A stretch of 64,000 nt of DNA from Candidatus Undinarchaeales archaeon (lineage in GTDB: Archaea; SpSt-1190; JASMDC01): the NCBI GenBank assembly GCA_030753015.1, contig JASMDC010000001.1, forward strand, positions 1 to 64,000, in the 5' to 3' direction. How positions within the stretch are numbered: position 1 is the first letter of the stretch; the number at the start of each line of letters is the position of its first letter. This document shows, piece by piece, positions 16,750 to 25,683 of the stretch. The notes beneath the pieces were generated by a model. The model was given only the letters and a program-made list of their open reading frames with translations. It had not been told where the DNA came from and did no database searches. The translations under genes and the position numbers were made by a program.

Positions 16750-18513
16750 ATGCCGTCTCCCCTGGCGCTCCCATTCGCACTGGCGAACCTCCTGCTCATC
16801 GCCAGTGCGCTGGTGGCGTCACGACGGGAGCTGGGGGCGCTCCTACCGCACTCCCGTGACAGGCGAAGAGCGCTGTTGCTCGTGCTCCTCGTCGCTTTCA
16901 GCGTACGCGTTCTCAATCCCTACCGTCCGGTGCCTTTCGAGGACGAATGGTTCTACATAGACCAGTCCCATGCCCTGGTCCGTCACCGTCTCAACGTGTT
17001 CTGCACCCTTGGCGACATGGACGACTGCGGACGGTTCGGCGTTTTCTATCCAATAGGCTATCCTGTGGTCCTCTCGCTAGCGTCCTCGATCCTTGGGTTC
17101 AACGACATCGCAGCGCGTGCAGTAGGGATCGGAGGGGGCATCGCGACCGTGCTGATCACCTATCTGCTGGTGCGTCTTCTGACCCGTGATGATCGGACGG
17201 CGCTCGTGGCATCGCTGGTACTTGCCCTCCTTCCCATGCATATACGATACGCTATGACGACGTCCTCTGAGATGGTCTCCATGCTGACAGAGGCCCTGGC
17301 GGTTCTGGGAGCGGTCCTCCATGTCAGGACGGGGCGGTCGGCTAACGCCTGGCTCGCCGCAACGTCGCTTGCGTTCCACATGACCGTTCGGCGAGAGAAC
17401 CCACTGGCGATCATCCCGCTCCTGGCCGTTTACAGCGGGGGCGGGAGAGCTCGAAGGTCCGCCCTCCCCTGGATCATGGCCCTGGTGCTGATCGTGCCGC
17501 ATATAAGTGGATTCGGTGAGCTCAACATGGGCGCGACCTTCCATCTGAGCCCCACCCAGGCCGAGGACAGCGTGGTCCCCCTCCACCCCAAGCACATACC
17601 GCGCAACCTCTGGTACGTCCGGTACTGGCTCGATGGGTACTTCGTCCCCTTCCTCTTCACTGCCCTTGCCCTCATGGGGGCCGCGGCCATTCAGAAGCTT
17701 CCCTCACCGTACTCCCGTCTCGTCGTCTCATGGTGGATTGTCCGAATGGGCGTGTACCTTCTCAACCACTTCCGGTCGTTCACTCCTCGTTTCATGCTCA
17801 GCCTCTCGGTTCCGTTCGCCCTGGCCGCCGGTGCCGGTGCACACGCGTTATCGCCTGCGGCCTCCTTCGTCGTTGGGGCCGTATTGCTGTCGGGTGCAGC
17901 GCACCTGCCCTTCCCATACAGTGAACGCTTCGGGCTCGAACTGGCCGAGGGGGTCCGCTCGGCGATGGCAGCGGCCCACCTCCTCCTTCCACTTGCACTG
18001 CTGCTCTGGGCGGCGTGGCGGTCACGATCCCGGGAACCGCGTGCCCTGGTCGCTGTGGCGGTGGCCTGCCTGTTCCTTGTCCCGCTCCTCTACACCGTGG
18101 TGGAGTCGACCGACGGTGTGCACTACGCTCAACGTGAAGCGTTCACACTGGAGGAGCGTACGATCGATGGCTGGCGTCATCTGGTCGGTTCGGACTGTCA
18201 CGTCGTCGTCGTCGAACCCGTACGCCCGCGATACCTGTGGCGGCGACCAACGATCGTCGCCAACTTCAACTTCCTGTCCACCAAAGCCGTCCGGGACATC
18301 CTGAAGACGGACCTGGATCCGTTGCTCCGTGACGGAGAATGCGTATACTTCTATGATCCAAGGCCGAATGGTCGGACCAGACCCCTCCTCCACGAGGACT
18401 ATGTGCTCGAACTGTTGGACCGCATCGATGTCGATAAGGTAGCTCCCGATGCCACGGCACTCCTCGAGGAGATATCCCTCTACCGGGTGACGGGTCGGCG
18501 TCCATCCCCGTAG
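16750..18513 (+). CDS. polytopic membrane glycosyltransferase (GT-C, PMT/ArnT-like)
   Basis: 587 residues. Several membrane segments cover the first 430 residues, and an early acidic motif PFEDEWFYIDQSH follows the first or second helix, as in GT-C enzymes that use polyprenyl-phosphate sugars. Other GT39/GT83-like features are GFYPIGYPVVLSL-type loops and RRENPLAIIPLLAVY. A soluble tail of about 130 residues follows the last helix. It probably transfers a sugar to a protein or lipid at the outer face. ATG 16750 lies about 28 bases after TTTTTGAAGCTT, a leaderless arrangement. Its 3' end overlaps the convergent U32 gene by 34 bases. Confidence 0.65.
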   Translation: MPSPLALPFALANLLLIASALVASRRELGALLPHSRDRRRALLLVLLVAFSVRVLNPYRPVPFEDEWFYIDQSHALVRHRLNVFCTLGDMDDCGRFGVFYPIGYPVVLSLASSILGFNDIAARAVGIGGGIATVLITYLLVRLLTRDDRTALVASLVLALLPMHIRYAMTTSSEMVSMLTEALAVLGAVLHVRTGRSANAWLAATSLAFHMTVRRENPLAIIPLLAVYSGGGRARRSALPWIMALVLIVPHISGFGELNMGATFHLSPTQAEDSVVPLHPKHIPRNLWYVRYWLDGYFVPFLFTALALMGAAAIQKLPSPYSRLVVSWWIVRMGVYLLNHFRSFTPRFMLSLSVPFALAAGAGAHALSPAASFVVGAVLLSGAAHLPFPYSERFGLELAEGVRSAMAAAHLLLPLALLLWAAWRSRSREPRALVAVAVACLFLVPLLYTVVESTDGVHYAQREAFTLEERTIDGWRHLVGSDCHVVVVEPVRPRYLWRRPTIVANFNFLSTKAVRDILKTDLDPLLRDGECVYFYDPRPNGRTRPLLHEDYVLELLDRIDVDKVAPDATALLEEISLYRVTGRRPSP

Positions 18514-19595
18514 GTTGTGGGCAGGAACTTCCGGTAGTAGCACGAGATGTCCGTGCAGGTGCCGGAGTACTGCTCGCGGAAGTCGCTCCGCGTACGCGTG
18601 CACAGCTCCTCGTCCGTAATGGTGTCATCCTGCGCAGCCTCGAGCAGGTGTGCGAGGAACCGGACGTCGATGAGCTTGCGTGTCAGGTCGTTCGTCCTGC
18701 CGTCGATCTTCACCGCTCTAACACCAGCACGCAGAAGGGTGCGGAGGACACAGGCCCCGCAGTCGATCCCGGTCTTCCCCTTGAAGTGGGATGACATTCG
18801 CTCCCGGGCAGCGGCCAATCCCTCGATGGACGCCCCTCTCACCAAGAGCGGCTCTGTTGTATACTCGAGCGTGCACGGGGGGGGGCGGAACATAGAGCTC
18901 CGCCGTACTTGCTGGAGCACGGTTCTGGGGAGGAGCCGGGCGGCCGTTAGCGCCCACCTGCTGTGGAGGAGGGCGTGACCGAGGCCAGTGTCGTGGGTAC
19001 GTGTGGCCTCCTCGACGCCATGTGTGAATGTGCAGAACCCGTCGACGTTCAGGCACCGGTTGTTGAGCACGAACACCTCGATGTCCAGAGGTGCGTCCTG
19101 TGCCAATGCTGTGATCTCGTCAGGCGTGAGCTGCTGGGGGAGCACGATGCGGGACGCTCCCAGTTCCGCGTAGAATCCCAGCGTCGAGCGGTTGAAGCAG
19201 GGGGCGAGGGTGCTCACGTGGACGGTGGTGTCCGGGTGCTCCTGGCGGGCGCGGAGCATGGTGGGCACATCGGCGATGATGAAACCGTCGATGCCCATGT
19301 CGGCCCCAGCATCCAAGACCTTTCCCACCAGCTCGCGCTGGGCTTGAGTGTAGTAGGCTGTGTTGACGGTGAGGTGGACGGTCGCTTTCCGTTCGTGGGC
19401 CCTCTCGACAGCGTTGGACAGGTCCTCCAAGGATAGGAAGTTGCCCCAAGTGGTGTGCTGCTGGTTGCCCGAAACGAGGGTCGTGTACGTACGCCTCCAT
19501 TCGGGAGTGAGCACGCCTGCATAGAACTCGGTGGCCCCTGCGTCCACAAGCGGGTCCACCTCGTCGGCGCGTGTGAGGGGGGAAAGGATCTCCAT
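18480..19595 (-). CDS. U32 family protein, paralog C
   Basis: 371 residues. It is very close to paralogs A, D and E, with N-terminus MEILSPLTRADEVDPLVDAG, and the cysteine contexts CLNVDGFCTF, PPCTLEY, DCGACVLRTL and CTDISCYYR. It is the second gene of a two-gene unit with paralog D, 12 bases downstream. ATG 19595 is preceded by GGGAGGA, a proper ribosome site, as expected for an internal operon gene. The last ten residues lie in the overlap with the convergent glycosyltransferase. Confidence 0.8.
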   Translation of the reverse strand: MEILSPLTRADEVDPLVDAGATEFYAGVLTPEWRRTYTTLVSGNQQHTTWGNFLSLEDLSNAVERAHERKATVHLTVNTAYYTQAQRELVGKVLDAGADMGIDGFIIADVPTMLRARQEHPDTTVHVSTLAPCFNRSTLGFYAELGASRIVLPQQLTPDEITALAQDAPLDIEVFVLNNRCLNVDGFCTFTHGVEEATRTHDTGLGHALLHSRWALTAARLLPRTVLQQVRRSSMFRPPPCTLEYTTEPLLVRGASIEGLAAARERMSSHFKGKTGIDCGACVLRTLLRAGVRAVKIDGRTNDLTRKLIDVRFLAHLLEAAQDDTITDEELCTRTRSDFREQYSGTCTDISCYYRKFLPTTYGDGRRPVTR

Positions 19596-19607
19596 GATAA
19601 TCCTCCC

Positions 19608-20690
19608 TTACCTGGGGACGAACTCACGGTAGTAGCAGGAGCGGTCGACGCATACGCCACTGTACTCCTCCTGGAACCGCTCCCGCGTGCGCCGGCAGAG
19701 CTCGGCATCGGTGATGCCGTCATCGCGTGCGAGCTCGAGCAGGGCCGCAAGGTAGCGCACGTCCTTGATCTTGCGCGTCGTGTCGTTGGTCCTACCATCG
19801 ATCTTGATAGCCTTAACACCGGCGTTCAGAAGAGTTCGCAGTGAGCAGGCACCGCAGTCGACACTCGTCTTCGGTCTCATGTTGGCCGAGACGTGTGCCC
19901 GAGACGCAGCCACGCTCTCTAGCGCCAATCCACCAACCGCCACCACGTCGATGTCGTAGGCCAGCATGCACGGGGGAGGGATGAGGCCGGGGAGCTTGCG
20001 GGCCAGTCCGAGCAGGCCGGCGGGCGCATGTCGCGCAAGGGCGATCGCCCAGTGGCTGTGACGGAGGGCACGCCCGAAGCGGCCAACACGGGATGCCGTG
20101 GCCTCGTGCACACCATGGGTGAATGTGCAGAACCCGTCGACGTTCGGGCATGGATTGTTCAGCACGAACACCTCGATATCGAGCGGTGTGTCCTTTGCGA
20201 GGCCGGTCACCTCCTCCAGGGCCACGTGCCGGGGGAGCACCGCTCGAGCGGCCCCAATATCGGTATAGAACTGCAGGGTCGACCGGTTGAAGCTGGGAGC
20301 GATGGTGCTCACGTGGACGGCTATGTCCGGGTACTCCTGGCGGCACCGGAGCATGGTGGGGAGGTCGGCGATGAGGAACCCGTCGATGCCCAGTCCTGCG
20401 GCGGAGTCCATGAGCCGGCCGACACGCTCGTGCTGACGGGAAGTGTAGAACGAGAGGTTGAGAGTAAGGTGGACGGGCACCTTCCGCTCATGGGCACGGC
20501 CCACGGCCTCCTCGAGCTCCTTGAGCGTGGGGAAGTTACTGATTGTAGTTTCCCGGCGGTTACTGGCGACCAGCGTTGAGAACGCCTTTTTCCACTCAGG
20601 TGTGAGCACGCCGGCGAAGAGCTCTGTGGCGCCGGCGTCGATGAGCGGATCGACCTCGTGTACGCGGCTGAGCGGAGAGAGCAGCTCCAC
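19608..20690 (-). CDS. U32 family protein, paralog D
   Basis: 360 residues. N-terminus MELLSPLSRVHEVDPLIDAG; cysteine contexts CPNVDGFCTF, PPCMLAY, DCGACSLRTL and CVDRSCYYR. It begins with GTG 20690, about 28 bases after the conserved TTTATCAAGCTTGG element, and has no ribosome site, so the message is probably leaderless. Two adjacent, very similar U32 genes suggest recent tandem duplication. Unlike most U32 contexts, no collagenase- or ribosome-modification partner is visible. Confidence 0.8.
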   Translation of the reverse strand: MELLSPLSRVHEVDPLIDAGATELFAGVLTPEWKKAFSTLVASNRRETTISNFPTLKELEEAVGRAHERKVPVHLTLNLSFYTSRQHERVGRLMDSAAGLGIDGFLIADLPTMLRCRQEYPDIAVHVSTIAPSFNRSTLQFYTDIGAARAVLPRHVALEEVTGLAKDTPLDIEVFVLNNPCPNVDGFCTFTHGVHEATASRVGRFGRALRHSHWAIALARHAPAGLLGLARKLPGLIPPPCMLAYDIDVVAVGGLALESVAASRAHVSANMRPKTSVDCGACSLRTLLNAGVKAIKIDGRTNDTTRKIKDVRYLAALLELARDDGITDAELCRRTRERFQEEYSGVCVDRSCYYREFVPR

Positions 20691-20706
20691 TCCTGGGAGG
20701 GTGACC

Positions 20707-20722
20707 CCAAGCTTGATAAAGG
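20707..20722. promoter_or_regulatory. U32-locus 16-base promoter element, copy 2
   Basis: CCAAGCTTGATAAAGG, identical to copies at 14738 and 48037. The minus strand serves U32 paralog D (GTG 20690). The plus strand GATAAA lies about 25 bases before the GTG at 20742 of the glycosylase gene, so it may be bidirectional. Confidence 0.6.
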
Positions 20723-20741
20723 TTCTCGGTGCCGCGGGGCC

Positions 20742-21428
20742 GTGGCAGGTCCTGACCTAGATCTGGCGCACCTGGTCCCCGAGGTCTACGAGCGACTGTT
20801 CGCGCGATTCGGCCCGCAGTACTGGTGGCCTGGGGATACGCCCTTCGAGGTCGTTGTCGGGGCGCTGCTCACCCAGAACACCGCCTGGACGAACGTGGAA
20901 CGGGCCATCGCTGCCCTGTCGCAGGCCGGTGCTCTTTCTCCCGAGGGCATTCGCGAGTTGCCCGAGACGGAACTGGCGGCCCTGATACGGTCGGCCGGAT
21001 ACTTCAATCAGAAGGCCCGACGTCTCAAAGGTCTGGTGGCGTTCATCTATAGTGCGGGAGGACTGGACGCCCTATTCTCCCGGCCCATCTCCCGGCTGCG
21101 TGAAGATCTGCTGGGTGTCACGGGAGTGGGCCCCGAGACGGCCGATTCCATCCTCCTCTACGCAGCGGGGATGCCGTCGTTCGTCATCGATGCCTATACA
21201 CGCCGCGTCTGCTCGCGGCTGGGGCTCTGCCCGTCTGACGTCACCTACGATGATCTACAGGCCCTGTTCGCCACCCACCTGCCTATAGACGTCCGACTCT
21301 ACAACGAGTACCACGCCCTCTTCGTTGCCTTGGGCAAGGACGTGTGCCGGCCCCGGTCGCCACGGTGCAGCGAGTGCCCGCTGGCGGACCTCTGCGCTCA
21401 CGCGCACAAGGTCATCGAAGGAGCCTGA
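20742..21428 (+). CDS. endonuclease III-like HhH-GPD DNA glycosylase
   Basis: About 228 residues. It has the HhH motif VTGVGPETADSILLY, the catalytic Asp segment FVIDAYTRR and a C-terminal [4Fe-4S] signature C-x6-C-x2-C-x5-C (CRPRSPRCSECPLADLC). The Lys that makes EndoIII a bifunctional lyase (GVGRKTA) is Glu here, as in monofunctional MpgII/MagIII-type alkylpurine glycosylases, so removal of alkylated bases is likelier than thymine-glycol incision. I chose GTG 20742, 25 bases from the TATA element; the open frame extends to 20658 but runs into the promoter and the divergent gene. It overlaps the convergent radical SAM gene by 17 bases. Confidence 0.75.
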   Translation: MAGPDLDLAHLVPEVYERLFARFGPQYWWPGDTPFEVVVGALLTQNTAWTNVERAIAALSQAGALSPEGIRELPETELAALIRSAGYFNQKARRLKGLVAFIYSAGGLDALFSRPISRLREDLLGVTGVGPETADSILLYAAGMPSFVIDAYTRRVCSRLGLCPSDVTYDDLQALFATHLPIDVRLYNEYHALFVALGKDVCRPRSPRCSECPLADLCAHAHKVIEGA

Positions 21429-22392
21429 GGCTGTTCGTAACGACCCCCGGGTCCAGCGAGAACAGAAGGTTTAGCTCCAGATTGGCGTAGGTCCAGCACC
21501 CTGGGCACGATGGGGATTCAAGGGCCGCGAACGCTCTCTCGATCCCCGCGGTCCGGGCGTCGGGTGCAGGCCCACCTACCATGTTGAAGCATGGGTACAA
21601 CCGTCCGTCGGTGTAGATATGAGCGTAGAGGATTCCTGCCCAGCAGTACACGTCCTTCGGATGCTCTGGCCAGTGCATGAGATGCTCCAGGCCTTCCATC
21701 GAGTTACCGATCAGCCCCTCGGAGCGCTTTACCATCATGAGGTAGGTGAGGACCTCCTGCAGGCGCTCCGCGTCAGGAAGGAGCTTCTTCGCACCGGGCC
21801 CGCAGATATCGTAGTCCACGACGGGCTGGACGTACACCTTCAGGTCGTAGTGACGAGCGATGTCCAGCACGTGGTCCACGTGCTCGACGCTCTCATTGGT
21901 GAGCACCGTAGTGAGCCAGACTGTCATGCCCTCGGTCCGCGCTGCGGCGATGGCCTCCATGACCATGTCGTGGGCCCCGGGCTCCCTGACGGCGTCGTGC
22001 ACCTCCGCAGGTCCGTCGAGGGAGAGCTGGAGCAGGTCGAGCGAGGCGATGTCCTTGAGCCTGCGCGTCACCAGCGCGCCGTTGGAAACGAGCCCGGTGA
22101 AGATGCCGTTGTCCTGACATCGTCGGACGATGTCCCCGATGTCGCTTCGCACCAGTGGCTCGCCGCCGGTGAGGCCGATCCGCTGGCATCCCAGTCTGGC
22201 CAGTCCGTCGACGATGCTGTACACCTCGTCGAGGGACATCTCGTCGGCCGGCGTCCCCGGCACGTCGCAGTAGGAGCAGGCGTAGTTGCACCTGTTCGTG
22301 ACATGGAAGGATACGGACAGCGGCGTACGCCGCCCCGTCAGGTGGGCAAGCGCTACCGCCCGGGCAGCCGCGAGCTTGTTCCGAAGTCTCAC
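21412..22392 (-). CDS. radical SAM protein (MoaA/HpnH-like), function unknown
   Basis: About 326 residues. The cluster motif CNYACSYC is near residue 40, followed by LTGGEPLVRSD and LSLDGPAEVHD. The C-terminus has scattered cysteines (YCWAG, YPCFNMV, CPGCWTY), which could bind a second cluster as in SPASM-like proteins. The start was moved to GTG 22392, 24 bases from the TTTATC box shared with the divergent gene; the open frame continues to GTG 22434 but would then include the promoter. No partner enzyme reveals the substrate. Confidence 0.7.
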   Translation of the reverse strand: MRLRNKLAAARAVALAHLTGRRTPLSVSFHVTNRCNYACSYCDVPGTPADEMSLDEVYSIVDGLARLGCQRIGLTGGEPLVRSDIGDIVRRCQDNGIFTGLVSNGALVTRRLKDIASLDLLQLSLDGPAEVHDAVREPGAHDMVMEAIAAARTEGMTVWLTTVLTNESVEHVDHVLDIARHYDLKVYVQPVVDYDICGPGAKKLLPDAERLQEVLTYLMMVKRSEGLIGNSMEGLEHLMHWPEHPKDVYCWAGILYAHIYTDGRLYPCFNMVGGPAPDARTAGIERAFAALESPSCPGCWTYANLELNLLFSLDPGVVTNSLRLLR

Positions 22393-22411
22393 ACGGACAT
22401 TTCCGTGGGAG

Positions 22412-22420
22412 AAGATAAAT
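22412..22420. promoter_or_regulatory. bidirectional TATA box between two radical SAM genes
   Basis: AAGATAAAT. It lies about 24 bases from GTG 22392 (minus) and 28 bases from ATG 22444 (plus), the spacing of leaderless archaeal messages on both sides. Confidence 0.5.
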
Positions 22421-22443
22421 CCTTTGCCCCTCACAACGCCACC

Positions 22444-23382
22444 ATGGTCCGGCGCCTGGACCTCAAAGTTGGCTATTCCTGCAACAATAACTGCCGGTTC
22501 TGCGTCGTTGCCCGCCGGCGAGCCAATCCTGACCGTGGTATCGACACGCTCGTCGCCGCGCTGGAGCGCGCACGGCCCGAGGCCACCGAGGTGGTCATCA
22601 CGGGCGGGGAGCCGTCAGTGCGCTCTGACCTCGTGGAGCTGGTAGCAGCAGCCCATCGACTTGGCTACGGTCGCATCCAGCTCCAGACCAATGGACGGAT
22701 GGTGAGCTATCGCGGCCTGGCGGACGACCTGGCCCGGGCCGGGCTCACCGAGGCGGTAGTAGCTCTCCACGGCGCCACTTCCGGGACGCACGACGGTCTG
22801 GTCCGGTCATCGGGCGCCTTCGACCAGACCCGGAGAGGGCTCGACAACCTCGTCGCAACAGGGGTGCAGGTGATCGTCAAGACCGTGGTCGTACGGCCCA
22901 ATCTCAGGGAGCTTGTGGACATCGCACGTATCGCTGTCGACAGTGGCGCCCGTGGGTACCAGGCCGCCTTCGTACATGCTGAAGGCAACGCTCGGGAGGA
23001 GTTCGACCAGGTGGTCCCCCGGATGAAGGCCGCAGTCCCACCCATTATCGAGGCTCTCGACCTCGCCGCGTCCCGGGGGCTGGACGCACACGTGGAGGCC
23101 GTGCCCCTCTGCCTATTGCCTGGAAGGGAACCCCTGGCCTCGGAGCTCTACATGCCGCCCACCGAGGTGGACAGCCCCGAGGGTCTCGACACCGATTTCG
23201 ACACGACCCGCGTTACAGAGGGAAAGTCCAAGGGCCCCCGGTGCTCCCGGTGTCGGTTCGTCGGTGTCTGCGAGGGCGTGTGGCACGAGTATCCGGAACG
23301 GTTCGGATGGGATGAGTTCGTCCCGGTCCCTGGGAACCCGGTGCGCTCGATGGCCGACCTGGCCCGGGCCCACCTCAGATGA
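22444..23382 (+). CDS. radical SAM protein, paralog of the 23375-24235 gene
   Basis: About 312 residues. It starts almost directly with the cluster motif CNNNCRFC, then VITGGEPSVRSD and GRIQLQTNGRM, and ends with CSRCRFVGVC and WHEYPERFGW, which could bind an auxiliary cluster. It aligns by eye over its full length with the convergent radical SAM gene that follows, so the two are diverged paralogs. The open frame upstream of ATG 22444 is antisense to the preceding gene and not real. The 3' ends of the paralogs overlap by 8 bases. Confidence 0.75.
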   Translation: MVRRLDLKVGYSCNNNCRFCVVARRRANPDRGIDTLVAALERARPEATEVVITGGEPSVRSDLVELVAAAHRLGYGRIQLQTNGRMVSYRGLADDLARAGLTEAVVALHGATSGTHDGLVRSSGAFDQTRRGLDNLVATGVQVIVKTVVVRPNLRELVDIARIAVDSGARGYQAAFVHAEGNAREEFDQVVPRMKAAVPPIIEALDLAASRGLDAHVEAVPLCLLPGREPLASELYMPPTEVDSPEGLDTDFDTTRVTEGKSKGPRCSRCRFVGVCEGVWHEYPERFGWDEFVPVPGNPVRSMADLARAHLR

Positions 23383-24235
23383 CAGAGGTCACAGGCTCGA
23401 GCTCATCATCGCCCCAACGGTCCAAGTAGGTCAACCATAGACCGGGGCAGCGCTCGGTGATAGTGCAATGATCACAGGGGGTACCGTGACCCCGACGCTC
23501 CCAGACCGGTAGCGCACCATCCTCGCCCTCCCGCCACTCGATGGCATTGCGGAGGTGGATGGGCGATGTACAGAGAGGGAAGCCCTCGATGGTGGCGAAC
23601 CGCTCTGCCTCTAGCACTACGTTCATGGCCTTACGAAGTGGGGCTCGGATATCACTGAGCCTGGGCACGACCTCGTCCATGGCGAGATAGGCCCTTCCTG
23701 TCGGTTCGGGGAAGGCCACCTGCACCTGCGAGACGTCCCGCTTCACAAGGTCCCGGGCGATAGCGGGGAGATGTGGGACCACTGCCTTCGTAGCGACCAC
23801 ATTGGCGGCCACGAACCCGCCCAACCGTCTGATGTTCCGGATCGCTGCCATGGTCTGGCGGTGGGAGCCACGGACCTTCGTTTGCCCCTCATGGAGCTGC
23901 GCAGTGTGGCCAGAGACGGTGACGATGAACTCGGTGATGCCCGCATCGATGAGCTGGGCTGTATAGTCGGCGTAATTGAGCATACGACCGTTGGTCTGAA
24001 GCTGCATGATCGTATACCCGAGCTTCCGTGCCTCGCGCACGATCTCGAAGAGGTCGTCGCGGCAGGTGGGTTCGCCACCGGTGAGCACGAGCTCGTCCGC
24101 ACCGTCGTCCGCCGCTATCCTGAGCAGGCAGCGGACCTGATCCAGAGGGAGTTCATCGTACACGTTGGTACCGGCGCAGCAGAACGTGCATTGATTATTG
24201 CACCGCCACCCGAGACCCAGCGAGTACCGCGTCAC
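23375..24235 (-). CDS. radical SAM protein downstream of asd
   Basis: About 286 residues with CNNQCTFC at residues 11-18, LVLTGGEPTCRDD, TIMQLQTNGRM and a C-terminal CDHCTITERC with WLTYLDRWGDDE. GTG 24235 follows the asd stop by ten bases and has GAGGGGG ahead, so it is the third gene of the unit zinc-ribbon protein, asd, radical SAM. The open frame extends 39 residues further into asd, but that part is out of context. Association with asd could be incidental or could mean modification of an amino-acid-derived compound; the sequence does not decide. Confidence 0.75.
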   Translation of the reverse strand: MTRYSLGLGWRCNNQCTFCCAGTNVYDELPLDQVRCLLRIAADDGADELVLTGGEPTCRDDLFEIVREARKLGYTIMQLQTNGRMLNYADYTAQLIDAGITEFIVTVSGHTAQLHEGQTKVRGSHRQTMAAIRNIRRLGGFVAANVVATKAVVPHLPAIARDLVKRDVSQVQVAFPEPTGRAYLAMDEVVPRLSDIRAPLRKAMNVVLEAERFATIEGFPLCTSPIHLRNAIEWREGEDGALPVWERRGHGTPCDHCTITERCPGLWLTYLDRWGDDELEPVTSVI

Positions 24236-24245
24236 AACGGCCCCC

Positions 24246-25304
24246 TCAACCAGGCACGATGCCCCTGCGCACCATGAGCTCGGCGTTGATGATGGATGCA
24301 CCGGCAGCGCCCCTGATGGTGTTGTGGACGAGTAGCAGGAAACGCACGCCAAGCACGATGTCGGGGCGTACCCGTCCTATGGTGACGGTCATGCCTTTTC
24401 CGCGATGTCGATCCCTGCGTGGTTGGGGCCGGTCATCCTCATCCAGGAGCATCAGTGCTCGCGAAGGCGACGTGGGGAGACCGAGGTCGGCCATGGGATC
24501 CTTGAAGTCGCGGAATGCCTTCCTCACATCCTCGGGCCCACCGTCGAGGGAAGCGAACACCGACTCGAGGTGGCCATCGGTGACGTTGACCCTTGTACAG
24601 GTGGCACTGACCTCCACCGGGGCGTCCGTGAACCCCTCCTCGACCGACCAGCTCCCAAGGATCCTCCGGGTTTCGGCTGCCACCTTCTCCTCCTCACCAC
24701 CGATGAACGGGATGACGTTGTCGATGATAGCCATGGAGGCGACACCGGGGTATCCCGCACCCGAGAGGGCCTGGAGGGTGGTCACGGCCACGCGAGAGAG
24801 GTCGAGGTCCATCAACGGGTATAGTCCCAGGGCCAGACCCGTAGTGGTACAGTTCGCATTGGTGACGATGGCACCTTCCCATCCCCGGCGTTCGCGCTGA
24901 ACGTCGATGACGCCCAGATGGTCAGCATTGACCTCGGGGATGAGGATGGGGACATCAGGGTCCATACGGTGGCTGGCGGCGTTCGTGGCCACGATACCGC
25001 CCGCGCGCGCGAAGGCCTCTTCCACCGGTCCTGCGACCGACGATGGGAGCGCGGAGAACAGCACATCGCATCCGTCCGCGCCTGAGGCAGCGGGATCGCA
25101 CGCTCCGACTGTTATGTCGCCTGCCCACTCTGGCATCGGGGCATCGAGCACCCAGTGAGCAGCATCGCTATACTGCTTCCCAGCGGACCGCTCCGAAGCA
25201 CCCAGGTACCTGACATCGAACCAAGGGTGGCCGTCTAGGAGCGATAGGAATCGCTGGCCCACCATCCCGGTAGCACCGAGAACGCCCACGCCGATGCGTC
25301 TCAT
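24246..25304 (-). CDS. asd: aspartate-semialdehyde dehydrogenase
   Basis: 352 residues of the archaeal/fungal-type enzyme. It has the NADP-binding GATGMVGQRF at residues 10-19, SALPSSV, catalytic Cys152 in TNANCTTTGLA, LQALSGAGYPG and the late NTIRGAAG. It reduces aspartyl phosphate to aspartate semialdehyde for threonine, methionine, lysine or isoleucine synthesis. Its ATG overlaps the stop of the small upstream gene by 4 bases. No aspartokinase or homoserine dehydrogenase gene is nearby. Confidence 0.9.
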   Translation of the reverse strand: MRRIGVGVLGATGMVGQRFLSLLDGHPWFDVRYLGASERSAGKQYSDAAHWVLDAPMPEWAGDITVGACDPAASGADGCDVLFSALPSSVAGPVEEAFARAGGIVATNAASHRMDPDVPILIPEVNADHLGVIDVQRERRGWEGAIVTNANCTTTGLALGLYPLMDLDLSRVAVTTLQALSGAGYPGVASMAIIDNVIPFIGGEEEKVAAETRRILGSWSVEEGFTDAPVEVSATCTRVNVTDGHLESVFASLDGGPEDVRKAFRDFKDPMADLGLPTSPSRALMLLDEDDRPQPRRDRHRGKGMTVTIGRVRPDIVLGVRFLLLVHNTIRGAAGASIINAELMVRRGIVPG

Positions 25305-25582
25305 CGGCGATCCCTTCCCAGCTGTGCTTCCATGCGGGCGGCGAAATCCCGGAGCAGGCGCTCGACATCACGCTCGGTGTTGTCGTCACGTAGGAAGAAA
25401 GGGGCGAAATCGGAGATGAGGGCGTCACGCCAGTTCTGGCGCGAGACGAGCTCAACCTCTCCACGCTTGTACCGCTCCGCGTCGATATGGAGGTGCCGGT
25501 CGCACCGGTAGAACACCTCTCCATCCTCGAGGAATGTCTTGGAGACGGCGAGGCCGCCGCAGACTGAACATTTTTCTCCCAT
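25301..25582 (-). CDS. small zinc-ribbon-like protein
   Basis: 93 residues, beginning MGEKCSVCGG with a second Cys-His pair in YRCDRHLH, so a single zinc site (C-x2-C...C-x2/3-H) is likely. The remainder is a charged helical tail. ATG 25582 is about 28 bases downstream of a TTTAAAAAG box, giving a leaderless start. It is the first gene of the asd/radical SAM unit. No function recognised. Confidence 0.6.
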   Translation of the reverse strand: MGEKCSVCGGLAVSKTFLEDGEVFYRCDRHLHIDAERYKRGEVELVSRQNWRDALISDFAPFFLRDDNTERDVERLLRDFAARMEAQLGRDRR

Positions 25583-25683
25583 ACGGACCGTCACGGGGAT
25601 GGCGTGCCTGCTTTTTAAACCTTGGTAGATGGCCGTGCCCGGGCGCGATGCTCTATAAAAATGATGATGGTGGATGAGTTCCC

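Noticed and set aside
21619..22440. Upstream extension of the 22444 radical SAM frame
   Set aside because: It is antisense to the 21412 gene; the conserved family sequence starts just after ATG 22444, which has a promoter.
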